The notes below the pieces were generated by a model, which was not told where the DNA came from, ran no database searches, and was given only the letters and a program-made list of their open reading frames with translations. The translations under genes and the position numbers were made by a program. A stretch of 64,000 nt of DNA from NCBI RefSeq assembly GCF_016859285.1, contig NC_053414.1, positions 9,606,517 to 9,670,516 on the forward strand. The letters are read 5' to 3'. Positions 48,304 to 58,400 of this stretch are shown in pieces. The stretch comes from Xiphias gladius (lineage: Eukaryota > Chordata > Actinopteri > Istiophoriformes > Xiphiidae). Within the stretch, counting starts at the first letter, position 1, and every line of letters begins with the position of its first letter.

Positions 48304-48370
48304 TGGCAGCGGTGGGATTCGAACCCACGCCCCCGAAGAGACTGGAGCCTTAATCCAGCGCTCAGCCACG
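48304..48370 (-). pseudogene. tRNA-Leu (AAG) pseudogene, 5' end lost
   Basis: The T arm, variable arm and anticodon arm match the intact copies. After GCGCTGGATTAAGG on the - strand the D arm is broken off at the junction with the next tandem unit, so the A box is missing. Not expected to be transcribed. Confidence 0.9.
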
Positions 48371-48600
48371 ACAAAAGTGTTATTTCCTCACAATTTGTTG
48401 ATTATCATAGATATTTTTTGAATGTTTTAAACTGAAATACTTACATATTGCCCTTTTAAATGGGTCCACATTTATGTCACTACAGCCACTACACAGTATC
48501 AAGCAAACCTTTTGAAATCCACATTTATTTCCTTTCCAAAATGTCTGTTGTCTACAACATTTCTTCCCACTTACTGAATGGGAAGATGATGACGAAACCC

Positions 48601-48682
48601 TGGCAGCGGTGGGATTCGAACCCACGCCCCCGAAGAGACTGGAGCCTTAATCCAGCGCCTTGGACCGCTCGGCCACGCTACC
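48601..48682 (-). tRNA. tRNA-Leu (AAG)
   Basis: 82 nt with one difference from the consensus copies, in the D loop (GGTCCAAGG for GGTCTAAGG). Anticodon AAG and A/B boxes are intact. Downstream has only T3 within reach; the nearest T4 (AAAA on +) is about 60 nt away. It is the outermost unit of a local triplication. Confidence 0.93.
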
Positions 48683-49056
48683 TTTGGTACAGCAATTGAG
48701 GCAAACCATTCCAGTTGGTCTATATGGAGTGTTAAATCAGCATCTGTTATTATTAAATCTGGTCAGGTTGTAAAAACAAAACAATGATTTGAGAGATGCT
48801 TAAACACTCGGAAGAACTGAAGCGAAGAGCAGCCAGGAGAGATAATTGTTTGTGGGTTCTTTCCCTTTAGACACCTCTTAAACTGCACATACTCGTTTGA
48901 CCCATTCACTGTCCAAGCCACTTGCAGTATAAAGCACGCCCTTTGAAATCCACATTTACTTCCTATTCCGAAAGAGTCTATGTGGAAGTGTTTATTATAC
49001 ATTTGATTTTAAGTCCATGTAATTTATTTGTTGGTGCTGTTTCTAATGGTGTGTCG

Positions 49057-49110
49057 GATGGTGTTGAACCCAAGCCCCCGAGGAGAATGGAGCCTTAATC
49101 CAGCGCCTTA
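49057..49110 (-). pseudogene. tRNA-Leu fragment
   Basis: A diverged fragment shares the anticodon arm (GGAGCCTTAATCCAGCGCC on +) and part of the variable and T arms, with several changes. The D arm and 5' half are absent. The flanks match the array unit, so it is a decayed copy. Confidence 0.8.
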
Positions 49111-49396
49111 ATGACTTAATTGTGATTTTCTGTACACATGATATGAGATAGTACCTGACAACACCATCACATATACTAAAGTTGGCCCATTTACTGTGCA
49201 AGCCACTACACAGTATCAGGCAAACCCTTTGAAATCCACATGTATTTCCTTTCCAAAATGTCTGTTGTCTACAACATTTCTTCCCACTTACTGAATGGGA
49301 AGTGTTCCTTTTATTATACATATGATTTCAACTTCATGTACTTTCCTTATTGGTACTGTTTCTAATGGTATGTCGAAGCTATTGATGACAAAATGA

Positions 49397-49478
49397 TGGC
49401 AGCGGTGGGATTCGAACCCACGCCCCCGAAGAGACTGGAGCCTTAATCCAGCGCCTTAGACCGCTCGGCCACGCTACC
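49397..49478 (-). tRNA. tRNA-Leu (AAG)
   Basis: Identical to the copy at 50604-50685 over all 82 nt: class II Leu structure, anticodon AAG, both internal promoter boxes. A T4 run (AAAA on + at 49390-49393) lies 3 bases past the 3' end. Confidence 0.96.
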
Positions 49479-49903
49479 TATGCTACATCATTTGAAGCAA
49501 ACCATTCCACTTGGTCTATATGGAGTGTTAAATCAGCATCTGTTATTAAATCAGCATCTGTTATTAAATCTGGTCAGGTTGTAAAAACAAAACAATGAGT
49601 TGGGAGATGCTTAAACACTCGGAAGAACTGAAGCGAAGAGCAGCCAGGAGAGATAATTGTTTGTGGGTTCTTTCCCTTTAGACACCTCTTAAACTGCACA
49701 TACTCGTTTGACCCATTGAGTAGTGCAGCTACAAGTAATTTTTTTGATTGAGTATCTTTTACTTTTGTATACAAGAATGTTTTATCATGTAATATGATAC
49801 CATGTGACAAGACCATCAGATCAGAGAAATCCTATATAGTTTTCATTTGATTTCAAGTCCACGTGTCGGTACAGTTTCTAACGGTCTGTTGGATGACAAA
49901 GCC

Positions 49904-49985
49904 TGGCAGTGGTGGGATTCGAACCCACGCCCCCAAAGAGACTGGAGCCTTAATCCAGCGCCTTAGACCGCTCGGCCACACTACC
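49904..49985 (-). tRNA. tRNA-Leu (AAG), variant with compensated acceptor stem
   Basis: Same 82-nt structure, but the acceptor stem reads GGTAGTG/CACTGCC instead of GGTAGCG/CGCTGCC. A C-G pair has become T-A, so pairing is kept. There is one further change in the variable arm. A and B boxes and anticodon AAG are intact. Only a T3 run lies directly downstream, so termination may occur further on. Confidence 0.93.
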
Positions 49986-50603
49986 TTCGGAATTTTTCAT
50001 ACAAGGGAAACCCTTCCAGTTACTCTATATGGAGTGTTAAATCTGCATCTGTTATTATTATGGAGGCTAATTTCTTCAAGAATAGAAGAAAAAAAAACAA
50101 TGAAAAAGTGAAGAGAAAATAAAATATAATAAATAAATAAATCAATAATCAATAATCAATAAAATAATAATAGATATTTGTGAGCAAACAGCTGACTTTG
50201 GGCAATATAGTTGCTCAGGCAGTAAAACCAAAACAATGAGCTGAAAGACCATAAAGCACTGAAGAACTGAGGTGAACTACAGAGAGATAAAATTCTTTGC
50301 GGGTTTTGTCTCTATAGACACCTCTTACATCGCACATACTCATTTGATCTGTGTTGATATGAAATCTTTGATTAGTGCAGTTTAAACGTGAGTTTTTTTT
50401 TAACATATCATCTTGTAATATTGATTTAGTAGCTGTGATTTTCTGTACTGATACATGGCTTTGCATTCAGCATCTCTCCATTGACATCCGTCTTTGGCTG
50501 AATCACACTTTTTGAGGGCATTTTGTCGTCGACATATTCGTGTGATTTGAAGTCCACGTACTGCCTTCTCGGTATTAATAAATAAAGATTAACGACAAAA
50601 TCC

Positions 50604-50685
50604 TGGCAGCGGTGGGATTCGAACCCACGCCCCCGAAGAGACTGGAGCCTTAATCCAGCGCCTTAGACCGCTCGGCCACGCTACC
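50604..50685 (-). tRNA. tRNA-Leu (AAG)
   Basis: The 82-nt class II tRNA on the - strand reads GGTAGCGTGGCCGAGCGG at its 5' end and has the long variable arm typical of Leu. The 7-nt anticodon loop TTAAGGC gives anticodon AAG (complement at 50649-50651). A-box TGGCCGAGCGG and B-box GGTTCGAATCC are intact. There is no intron, and a T4 terminator lies 4 bases past the 3' end (AAAA on + at about 50597-50600). Confidence 0.96.
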
Positions 50686-51340
50686 TATCTACATATTGAG
50701 GAACAGACTTGTTAAGTTATAGGTATGGGAATTACATTCATGAAAGGCGAACAGAAAAACTAGAAAAATTAGGCCAAAATATTACATTGTTCGTTTTATT
50801 CGCGTTTCCCCACCGATAACAACGCCTAAAGGTTACAACAGGTCTCTTTAACAACGTCATGGAACAACCAAAGAACAGCAGGAGACCAAGACAGTTCACT
50901 GGTACTTTTAAAGACTCGCCCTGCTAACACCAAGGTTAACATAGGATGTGCTATCACAACGAGACTTAAATTTATGCAATACGCAGCTGTAGTTGCATCA
51001 GTTGATTGATTTGATCGTTGATTAAATAAATTAATAAATATTTGCGAAATAGCAGTGTACACTTGGCGTGTGCTCGGTCAGCACCTGGTATTAAGGAAGC
51101 CAAATTCAGCCAAAAAAGGGAAAAGCCTTATTAGGTTCCGTGTTAATATAAATGATAAGTGCACGTTTAAATGTCATATTTTTAAACTCAGCAACACAGA
51201 ATTTTGGCGTATTATCTAAAAAAATGTCTTCACTCTTGTTCTGACGGAAGTGGGCTTCCATTTTTAAATAGAGCGAAGAGAAACCTCTTGTCTTCATGAT
51301 TACTCTTTTGAAGAACCCTGGACACATCCGGTTCCGTCCT

Positions 51341-52321
51341 GCGCCATTTTGATGAAACAGCGAGGAGACGAGTAGTTTGGGTCACCAAAGAGGATTTTAT
51401 GGATTTAACTTGAAGAATCATCCGGATACAACTTTACACTTTTAATGGCGGAAAATGACCGTGGACCGAAGAGGAACCTTTGTGTTTGACTGCGTAACCG
51501 GTGGATTTTGTGAAATTATTCGACAGCTAACGTTGCTAGCATTGTTAGCATAGCAGTGTTGAGCAGTTGCCGTTAGCGCTTGTTAACGTAGAGGGAGCGT
51601 TAGCTAATCTCGAGGTGTAGCATGCTAGCCTTGACATTAGCTAACTCGTCAACCTGACATTTATACGTTAGATAACGATTTAAAAAAAACTCCTTTGAGG
51701 TATAAAGGCGGTAAAAGTTCTGGATTCGGTGCGGAAGCTTTCTTGCAGTTTTGTGGACTTCTTGTGGTGGCTCGGTAGGGTTTGTTTTGACTTCAAAATT
51801 AAGAAACTATTCCAAAAAAAAGCAAAACATTAACACAAGGACTGATGTCGGGGGAACCCCAAGCCCGCTGCTAGCTACACTAGCGGCTTGCAGCGCGACG
51901 ACCCGGGTTTTCCACCAAGGACAATTCATGACGGACTTGGCCTTATTTACATCCATGTAAGAAAAGAATTACACTGTGCTTCATGGACTCTCCTGGATTT
52001 TGTGGCATTCTGTTGTGTTTTATCGGACTTTAAAGAACTTACGAGGCACACGGCGCCGCCCAATGGCGCTCTGGCCTCACACCTCGATTCTTTTTCTTTG
52101 GCATTAACAAGGACTCTGTCGCTATCTGCGAGCTGAACCCTTCCCCATTTTAGTCCTTTCTTTGTCCAGTGTTTCAGCCAATATAAAGAAGGTTTATCTA
52201 TTAAAGTCACCAAATTTAGCCTCCTGTGTTCAGTGTTGACGCTGTTTATTTTGTTATACCAGGCCTGTGTTTTTTGTTTTTACCTTGTGCTTGATTGAGT
52301 TAAGTGCTTAGACCTGTAAAA
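51341..52321 (+). promoter_or_regulatory. rbbp6: rbbp6 promoter and long 5' leader
   Basis: The approximately 1 kb upstream of the rbbp6 start is GC-richer with CpG and has no TATA box. GCGCCATTTTG at 51341-51351 fits the YY1 core CCATNTT, common near start sites of housekeeping genes. Several upstream ATGs occur, including a 14-codon reading frame at 51445-51489. No splice signal clearly shortens the leader; as I recall, mammalian RBBP6 also has a long leader. The exact start site is not visible. Confidence 0.45.
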
Positions 52322-52487
52322 ATGTCGTGTGTTCACTATAAGTTTTCTGCCAAACTGGACTACAACACAGTAACTTTCGATGGGCTGCATATTACTCTCA
52401 GCGAGCTTAAAAGGCAGATTATGGCCCGGGAGCGCCTCAAGGCCACAGACTGCGACCTGCAGATCACCAATGCGCAGACTCGAGAAG
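52322..52487 (+). CDS. rbbp6: rbbp6 exon 1: DWNN domain start
   Basis: The ATG opens MSCVHYKFSAKLDYNTVTFD then GLHITLSELKRQIM and ATDCDLQITNAQTREE, almost identical to human RBBP6. That identity fixes the start despite many upstream ATGs. Phase 1 donor GTATGT. Confidence 0.97.
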
Positions 52488-55400
52488 GTATGTTAACCAG
52501 CTGACACATTACAAAATGCGTGACAAACGTGTCATCCGTTATTTTTGGGAGTAGCAGTAATTGATAGACATTTTCGTCTTTCTTTACGTTAGATTTGGTG
52601 GGAAAATGTCTGGGAAAGGTAATAGAATATATATTACACCACTACGAGACTGCAATTAAGGACTATTTGTACTATTAATCGTTCAATTGTCTTCTCCATT
52701 TATTATGTGGCTTTTTAGAAGGGATGGAGCGATTAGTGGATTGACAGAAAAATGACCAACTATTTTTAGAATTATCATTTGACTATTTTTAAGCAAAAAT
52801 AGTGAAACGCTGCAAATTATTCTCTAGCCTCTGCTACCCTCTCAAATGAAAATTTCCCTGCTTTTCTCTGTTATACATCATTGTAAACTAAGTATTTTTG
52901 GGTATTTACCAAAAAAAATGCTTTTTGGGCATTTATGGGCATTTTACAACTCTTTCTTGACATTTTAATAAATAATCGATTAATTGAAAAAATAATCAGT
53001 TGGTTAATTGATATTGAAAATAATCATTATTTACAGCTCGAGTTTATATAATTCTTAAAGTTAGAAAATAGGGGAAAATGCTTATTGCAATTTCCCAGAG
53101 CCTAAATTGGTGTCTTCAGAGTGCTTGAGTTGTTTGTTCAATAGTCCAAAATATACCCCCCAAAATATGTTTGCTAATAATAGAAGACTATAAAAACAAT
53201 ACAAACACATGAGAGGCTTCTTTAAAATGACTTTAAACAATTAATCAATTTTCAAAATGGCTCCAGATTAATTTCCTGTCTGTCGATTTTTTGCGGGTTC
53301 TGCGCCACTTGTTGTCTAAAATAACTATACTAACCATCTCCTGAGCCATGTTTCTTTTGAAATGTGTAAATACTTTACAATGCCAAGAAAATATGGTAAT
53401 GACCTTCCATTACCACAGAGTCTAATATCACGAGTATTAGCTGCATAATTTCACAGGTGATATAAAAGAAACATATATTTAAAAAACACGTATTGTATTG
53501 AAATTGTGAGATGATACAGTTCATAAGCTCACCCAAAACCCCTTGTTTTGCTCTTACTTAACGAAAAAAAAGATGGAAATTGTTGCTATGGCAGTTTGTG
53601 TTTAGTCAGTGTCTTTACACATCTGATTTACTTTATGCATCTGTTTAGTCATCTTCACCCAAAGCCCATAAATGGCATGTATTCTACTGAATGAATTTTG
53701 GCAATATTGTTGAGGCGTCATCATGCTATGTGTTTGTTTTCTAATGATCTGTGTCTCATGTTTTGTAGAATACACAGATGATGAAGCCCACATCCCGAAA
53801 CACTCATCCGTGATTGTCCGCCGTACTCCAATCGGTGGAGTAAAACCTGCTGGCAGGACGTTCATTGTGTATGTATAAAGTTATCACTTGAATCATGATT
53901 GAGCAGTACAAACACTAATAATTAACAGTTTTATGAATAGGTTTACAATAGAATTCCTATCATTTTCTTTGAAGTATAGATTGCAAATATTTATATAAAC
54001 AGTTATAGTTGAAAACTTGATCCTGAAGTTGGTCATAAGTTGGCAATGGTGTTATGTTAGTAACTGATGGTTTCTTTCTGTCCTGTGTTTGTTTCTGCAG
54101 AGATCGTTCTGACACAGCTGTGGTGGGATCTTCTAGACCCGTATGTAAAACAAACCCAAAAACAACACTATCTCCTCCTCCTCTCACCTCTCACTCTCTC
54201 CCCCTCTTTCTGGCTTTAGTCACCTTTCTCGAAAACATTCTGTCAACAATGAACGAGCTCTGTGTATCTTCTGTTCACCGTGTGTTGACTACATTCGTGT
54301 TGAGAGCTCAACCCCTATATGTTATATGATGTCTTTTTGGGGAGGGATTCCTGGAGTCACCACAGTTAAAGTAGTTTGTTGTTTCTCTCTAAAATAAAAC
54401 CCCTGGTTTTCTGTTTCTGTTTTGAAATTAGCAGATTAAACTTAAAAATTGTGGCTGAATGAGATGAGGTTGATAAGAGAAACAACAGACTAGCCACCAT
54501 TGTTTTTGAATGCTCTGAACTGACCAACTGTTTAACTGTTGCCACTTTATAATTGACTGAGAAATCATTTAAACTGTTAATGACTGTATTTCATAATGAA
54601 ATGGTTTTGTAGCCTGCTTCAGGCCAGGCAAATGTATTTTAAAGGGGTTTGTAAAAGGAAAACATGGTATTTTTGTATTGATAATTCATTGTCATTTTAT
54701 TTTGTGTGAAAATTTTTTATTTATTATGTGGTATAAGAACCCAGTGAAGTAAAGTGTGGCTGGAATTGATTGTAATTAACTTTGATTACAGTTACAAGAC
54801 TAAAGTTGTGTGCGTGGAAGAGACTCGCCAGTGATTTTTATTTTGAAAGCTTACCCTGCTTAACTTTAATATACTCAAATCTGTGTTCAGTTACATTTAC
54901 CAATGTCAATTGTTTTGTCCTGTACAATTTCACCATGAAGATGTTCTATTGTGCTTTGAGTATGGACTGCACATAACCCTTAAACCTTAAAGGCTCACAG
55001 ATTTCACCCTACTGAGTTAAATACTTTGAATTAATTCAGATTCTTAAGTGTCTGTTTTAAAAAGAAGCAGGTACTAGTTCAAAGTGTATTGTTTCAACTG
55101 TGGTTTGGGGCATCAGTAAGAAGCTAGTTTTAATAAGTGAGATGCTGTGACTTGGCCACTGACATACAATGTTGTGACATGATCACAAAGTACAATGACA
55201 CATTATCAGTAAAGTAAACATCTTGTTAATCTTTAGAGGCCTTCCATGGTTGCTGCAGTGAGAAGTATACTGGTGTAGTGTGTCCTGTAAGCTGTAAGCT
55301 GCAGAACCTGTCAATAAAGTTGTTCAGTGGTTCAGTGTCAGAACCGCTTGCACCAGATCCCTGTGTGTTCCCTCCACAGTATTCTGCAATACCCAGTCTT

Positions 55401-58400
55401 TCCTCCGAGCCCTGCATATCGTGATGGACAACCCACCCCGCCTGCTTGTTTGTTTACTTTAAGATTTTTTTCACAAGAATTAGGATGAGCAGCCATTTTG
55501 ATTGCTGTTGTAAAGTATGACTTTTTGACCATGCGTGAGACTTATTTCTAGTGGTTCATTGACTCCCTACCTGCATTACATAGACATCCCTTTTTTTCAC
55601 CCTTCGCTCTGTAGTGGTGTAATGGCTGTTTTTAAGGAACAATTTGAAGGAATACTTGACAGCTCTAGTTAGTAAATTTTTATTTCAAGAAACATCTTTG
55701 CATTTGTGCCTTATCAGCCCTACATGTTTGACACTTTAAAGTGTTTGCATTTTTTTTATTTGAACAACTTGGCACCACTCTTTGCTAGCTCATTAGAGAA
55801 AGCAGTCTTAAACTGGTTTTGATAAGAGTTCTTAACAGTCATGACAAGCTCTGACAAGCCAGTGCAACAATCTTAAATTACTGTGGCCTGGCGGAGGGAA
55901 ACTGCATGCTAAAATTAAATGTCAAGTATCCCTTTGATCACCCTCTCCCTAAGTAGCAGGGGAGGCTTTAGGATCTCTATAGAAGGATGTGCCAGTAGTG
56001 TACATTTTGAATTGCTGACAAAGCCTTAATAGCGAGAAATGTTTGATGTTTGATCTTGGACACCACTATACTTAGAGGATAAAGGCTCAGAGTGTAAGCA
56101 GGTATAGACTTGTATATATGGAAGAGTAGTTTCAGTTAAAGTTTGCTACTCTAGTTAAATGTTAATGCAACTTAATTTTTTTGCAGTTTAGTGTTGTTAA
56201 AGTTCTTTAGGACTTCCACGTAGTGACAATCCGATAAATAGAACTAAATGCACGAAAATTGCATTTTGTATATAAGCTGTAGTACTTTTATATCGGCTGG
56301 CATTGGAATAGACCTTCTCTTCAGCACAAGTACAAGTTTTAAAAAGAAGGGTTACTTAATTGACATAAAACTCTTGTTGATTTTGTTTAAAAATCCACTT
56401 TTTTTGTAGATAACTTTCCCATGTTTGGATATTTTCTTAATATACTCTTCAAAACTTTAGATTTCTTCCATGTAAACAGCTCTTAAAATATATAGCCCTT
56501 GATGAAGCTTTCACAGCATTAAATTTTTCTAGATTATGACACAACACCGTCAGTAGAGGGATGAACATTGTGCACAAGTTTAGTAAATCATGTCTAGATT
56601 TAAATGCTCTCTCTCATATACTTGCATTATTTCATACACTTTGAGTACTCGACAAAGGCTTTAACTTTGTTGCGAAGACTGGAGACTGTAAGGGACTGGA
56701 CACAGATGTGGTGGGGAACTATCTGGGCTCTTATCTTCCACTGTATATCAATTAGAAATTATGTTAACACCTTTAATATCTGTACTCTGATTCTTCTGCA
56801 GACTGATTCTTCTCCTTCTTTGTCACTCGCCCAACTTGCCAAGGTAGTGTTTCTGTACATGCTGGCTGTACCTCAAGAAGATATTTCCTAAGTTGAATAT
56901 TTATGTCCTTTTCTTTTCATGTGAAGTTGATGTCCTACTTTTCTCTTTGTTCCTCTCTTCATCACGTGTTTTAGACTGCTAACCTGGTTGACGCAAATGC
57001 ATCAGAGGAGGACAAGATTAAAGCCATGATGTCTCAGTCCAACCATGAATATGACCCGATACAGTTAGTACACACACATCAACACCTTGCTCTTGTGCTT
57101 GATTAAAGTCAGATTTTTTGTTTCACTTTTTAATATCATTAATCAGTTCTAGACAACAGAATTCACTATCTGCAGATAGTTTTTAAAAAATGGACTCTGC
57201 TTGTCTCTATAGTTACTCCAAGAAGGCAGTTGGACCGCCACCTGCTCACTATACCTGCTTTCGTTGTGGAAAGGCTGGTCACTACATTCGACAATGCCCC
57301 ATGCTGATGGTAATTATCATGTGCAATATAATTTTTATCATCAAAAGTTAGTTTTTTACTACATTGTAGTATAATTTCTAAGAAAGAAGGGATTTTAGGT
57401 TTTTGAATGATGATGATCATTCAATGATGATCATTTTGTTTTCTTTTTCACGTTTTAGGTCCAGGATAAGAGTGTGGAGGGACCCAAGCCAGTAAGGATT
57501 AGTAAGGGTATTCCTCAGAGCTTCATGGTGAAAGCAGAGCCGGGCACCAAAGGAGCCATGTTGACCAGCACCGGAGAATATGCAATACCTGCAATAGATG
57601 CGTACGTGTCAATTAGGGATACCCGCAAATACACACTATTTAGTATATTTGTATGGTACATTAAGCAGTGTCATATTTGTCTTTGTCATAACCCATTTTG
57701 TGTCTGTCCTCCTTGATAAGTATTCACAAACACACAAGTTTATCGTTGTTGCTTTCTTTTTGCTAAGCCCTCAAATTTAAAAAAAAATATGTTAATACAG
57801 GGAAGCGTATGCACAAGGAAAGAAGGAGCGACCTCCCTTTGTTCCACACGACCAGTCATCATCTGAGGACGATTCAGACCCAATCCCTGACGAGCTCTTG
57901 TGTCCAATCTGCAATGACCTGATGACAGACGCCGTAGTTATACCCTGCTGTGGAAACAGTTACTGCGATGACTGTGAGTTCTTAGTGGTAATGTGTTTTA
58001 GTACCAAAAATCTCTATGCAAAGAATCCAGGACATGCTACATTTGTTCACTCATTTTTGATGAGTCTGTGATTGTCAAAAGTTACTCTTGTACAAATAGA
58101 AAATTATGTACTTAAAATATATGTAGACAAGGCAGGTTGAGGGGAAGTTCTTTTAGTCAGAAATGAGTTTTAGTTTTTGTGTATTTGTTGGTCAAATGAA
58201 TGTTAGCTTTCAACTAATTAAGGACTGTTTGTTTTCAGGTATCCGGACTGCCTTGTTGGACTCAGAGGAACACATCTGCTTCACATGCAAACAGTCAGAT
58301 GTCTCACCTGATAATCTCATCGCCAACAAATTTCTTCGACAGGTGACCCCTTCAAATGCATGCATTTTGATGCGTTGTATATTTTTGGTTAATTTTACTT

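Larger units (their letters stand above)
47791..50690. repeat. Tandem array of tRNA-Leu-containing units
   Basis: The whole cluster is built from repeats of one unit: an upstream block (CAAGCCACTACACAGTATC, CCCTTTGAAATCCACA), the tRNA, then a downstream block (GGTCTATATGGAGTGTTAAA, ACACTCGGAAGAACTGAAG, TTTAGACACCTCTTA). Units begin near 47791, 48083, 48369, 48900, 49181 and 49845, with a more diverged one near 50450. The left end is a recent triplication of about 290 bp (starts 47791, 48083, 48369; near-identical). The array arose by unequal crossing-over on segments larger than the tRNA itself. Confidence 0.85.

Noticed and set aside
47791-48682. Regular repeats of about 290 bp that could suggest a CRISPR-like or satellite array
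   Set aside because: Eukaryotic context, long units and tRNA content show a local segmental triplication.
48244-48699. Open frames on + with the string QRWDSNPRPRRDWSLNPA over the tRNA copies, repeated at 49863-50111
   Set aside because: This is the antisense translation of tRNA-Leu; the WDSNPRP pattern is a familiar false protein arising over tRNA genes.
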